Below the pieces are notes generated by a model. The model ran no database searches, had not been told where the DNA came from, and saw nothing but the letters and a program-made list of their open reading frames with translations. From an uncultured Selenomonadaceae bacterium (lineage in GTDB: Bacteria; Bacillota; Negativicutes; Selenomonadales; Selenomonadaceae), in contig CALZDE010000092.1 in assembly GCA_945637225.1 (NCBI GenBank), positions 1-7,802 on the forward strand: DNA of 7,802 nucleotides, given 5' to 3'. A program made the position numbers and the translations under genes. Positions 7,070-7,802 of the stretch are shown piece after piece. The first letter of the stretch is position 1. Each line of letters opens with the position of its first letter.

Positions 7070-7118
7070 AAGAGGCTTCGTAATTAGCAAAATTAATTGT
7101 TAATAACGACAGCCTCTT
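7070..7118. terminator. Possible bidirectional terminator between ppk and the toxin gene
   Basis: AAGAGGCT (7070-7077) and AGCCTCTT (7111-7118) form a perfect 8-bp stem, extendable by TCG/CGA (7078-7080 with 7107-7109, one bulged C). The loop is long and AT-rich and may fold further. T-rich sequence follows weakly on each side (AAATTTT on plus, TTTTAA on minus). The position between converging genes fits a shared terminator, but the large loop and broken T-runs make it weaker than usual. Confidence 0.5.
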
Positions 7119-7131
7119 AAATTTTCTGTAT

Positions 7132-7410
7132 TTATTTGTTGAAAAGTTCAGAATGAGTACCGGTACGTTGGGCAATAAGTTCTAAAATATCATTATTAAT
7201 TCGGTAGATTAATAACCAGTCAGGTTCAATATGACACTCGCGGAAGGATTTCCAATCACCAGTAAGAGCATGGTCTTTATTTGCGGGTGGAAGTACATCT
7301 TCATTAGATAAAAGAGTTAAAATTTTCTTTAACTTGCTCATGTCTTTGCCACGTTTTTCTGCTTTTTTGAAATCTTTTTTGAATTGACCTGAAAATCTTA
7401 CCTTAAGCAT
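7132..7410 (-). CDS. YafQ-family (RelE/ParE superfamily) mRNA interferase toxin
   Basis: The 92-residue protein matches the YafQ toxin family, ribosome-dependent endoribonucleases that cut translated mRNA and are neutralised by a DinJ/RelB-type antitoxin. YafQ-like segments include FSGQFKKDFKKAEKRGKDMSKLKK, WKSFRECHIEPDWLLIY and the C-terminal RTGTHSELF. The residues equivalent to the catalytic set are present: His47, His60, Asp64, Trp65, Arg82, His86 and Phe90, so the toxin looks active. The frame is open upstream to an ATG at 7431, but the ATG at 7410 is preferred. It has GGGAGGAG (7415-7422) just upstream, gives the same length as E. coli YafQ, and begins at the conserved region. It overlaps the antitoxin end by 8 nt, typical of coupled toxin-antitoxin pairs. 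Confidence 0.92.
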   Translation of the reverse strand: MLKVRFSGQFKKDFKKAEKRGKDMSKLKKILTLLSNEDVLPPANKDHALTGDWKSFRECHIEPDWLLIYRINNDILELIAQRTGTHSELFNK

Positions 7411-7672
7411 TAAGCTCCTCCCACATTTCATCTACAGATGAGAAGGTACGACTGAGATTTTTTCCTTCAAGAGTGTCTTTCATAGATTTTAGAGTTTCTA
7501 AATTAGGTACATCCTTAGCAACAAGCTCAAACGGAATTTTTCCTTGATTAACTACTTGACGGCAGAATAAATTCATTGCAGATGACATAGTAAGACCAAT
7601 ACTTTTTAATACATACTCAGTTTCCATTTTTAAGTCAGCGTCCATGCGGATTTGTACAGTAGTTGCTGCCAT
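7403..7672 (-). CDS. RelB/DinJ-family antitoxin
   Basis: The 89-residue protein is the antitoxin partner. Its N-terminal part (about 1-45: MAATTVQIRMDADLKMETEYVLKSIGLTMSSAMNLF) is the ribbon-helix-helix DNA-binding and dimerisation region of RelB/DinJ proteins. The acidic C-terminal part, ending SSVDEMWEELNA, is the usual toxin-wrapping region. The start ATG at 7672 is preceded by AAGGGG (7681-7686) with 8 nt spacing. It is first in the operon, with the toxin SD embedded in its last codons. By family analogy, the antitoxin alone or with toxin should repress its own promoter at the repeats overlapping the -10. The family call is firm. I leave the symbol empty because dinJ versus a relB-type name cannot be fixed here. 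Confidence 0.92.
   Translation of the reverse strand: MAATTVQIRMDADLKMETEYVLKSIGLTMSSAMNLFCRQVVNQGKIPFELVAKDVPNLETLKSMKDTLEGKNLSRTFSSVDEMWEELNA
7415..7422 (-). promoter_or_regulatory. Ribosome binding site of the toxin gene, inside the antitoxin gene
   Basis: On the minus strand this reads GGGAGGAG, 4 nt before the ATG at 7410, within the last antitoxin codons (Trp-Glu-Glu). It decides the toxin start against the upstream ATG at 7431. Confidence 0.8.
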
Positions 7673-7704
7673 AAAGTCATCCCCTTTTGTAATTATCTTA
7701 TATC

Positions 7705-7724
7705 TATATTATATTTATATTATA
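7705..7724 (-). repeat. Two operator-like repeats overlapping the toxin-antitoxin -10
   Basis: The 9-mer TATAATATA (minus strand) occurs at 7716-7724 and 7705-7713, an 11-bp period, roughly one helical turn. Each copy is itself a palindrome around a central base (TATA-A-TATA). One copy contains the -10 hexamer and the other lies in the spacer, so bound antitoxin would block RNA polymerase. The operator role is inferred; AT-rich simple sequence could produce the pattern by chance. Confidence 0.5.
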
Positions 7725-7736
7725 CTACAATGTCAA
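7708..7736 (-). promoter_or_regulatory. Full-consensus sigma-A promoter of the toxin-antitoxin operon
   Basis: Minus-strand TTGACA (7731-7736) and TATAAT (7708-7713) are separated by exactly 17 nt, matching the consensus at every position of both hexamers. Transcription should begin near 7700, leaving a leader of about 28 nt before the antitoxin ATG. Such a strong promoter is normally held down by autorepression. Confidence 0.88.
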
Positions 7737-7749
7737 TGATAAAGTTCAT

Positions 7750-7782
7750 AAAAAAGAACTTCCCGAAAAAAAGTACGAGAAG
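7750..7782 (-). terminator. Probable intrinsic terminator of a minus-strand gene beyond the right edge
   Basis: On the minus strand CTTCTCG (7776-7782) pairs with CGGGAAG (7759-7765), 7 pairs including one G-T wobble, with a 10-nt T-rich loop. A run TTCTTTTTT follows (about 7750-7758). This looks like a rho-independent terminator for a transcript entering from the right, separating it from the toxin-antitoxin promoter. An overlapping alternative pairing, AAGTTC/GAACTT (7742-7747 and 7756-7761), is also possible. Confidence 0.55.
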
Positions 7783-7802
7783 CCCTGAAATTTCTATGGA
7801 GC

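Noticed and set aside
7411..7431. Upstream ATG at 7431 as the toxin start
   Set aside because: It would add seven residues not found in YafQ, and the strong ribosome binding site at 7415-7422 lies downstream of it, pointing to the ATG at 7410.

Overview
The window looks like ordinary chromosomal DNA of a low- to mid-GC Gram-positive-type bacterium (Bacillota; possibly a Negativicute or a related anaerobe, which I cannot settle from sequence alone). The basis is the strong purine-rich ribosome binding sites (AGGAGGG, GGGAGGAG), AT-rich spacers with sigma-A-type promoter elements, TTATCCACA-type DnaA boxes, and the protein set. There is no phage, IS element, CRISPR array, rRNA or tRNA.

Layout, left to right: (1) a minus-strand MscS-family mechanosensitive channel (8-1090) with a good Shine-Dalgarno site and an extended -10 promoter; (2) a 173-bp divergent spacer with an inverted repeat flanked by 9-bp direct repeats in the deoB leader; (3) a plus-strand pair, deoB phosphopentomutase (1264-2439) and pepT tripeptidase (2444-3709), 4 nt apart and probably cotranscribed; (4) a 241-bp gene-free stretch (3710-3950) with six exact DnaA boxes (TTATNCACA) and three near matches; (5) a plus-strand ppx-ppk pair (3951-7054) overlapping by ATGA, encoding polyphosphate breakdown and synthesis; (6) a possible bidirectional terminator; (7) a convergent minus-strand DinJ/YafQ-type toxin-antitoxin pair (7132-7672) driven by a full-consensus TTGACA-N17-TATAAT promoter overlapping a repeated operator-like sequence; (8) a terminator-like hairpin at the right edge, probably ending a gene outside the window.

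Functionally, deoB and pepT are salvage and catabolic enzymes (pentose phosphates from nucleosides; tripeptides). ppx and ppk make and remove polyphosphate, and the toxin-antitoxin pair is a likely growth-control module. The most unusual element is the DnaA-box cluster directly upstream of ppx-ppk. It resembles a DnaA-titration or DnaA-regulated locus, or less probably an origin, and no dnaA, dnaN or rep gene is present to explain it. A second oddity is a lysine-rich C-terminal tail with an AT-hook-like RRGRPAKK on the Ppx protein. No wholly new multi-gene system is evident.
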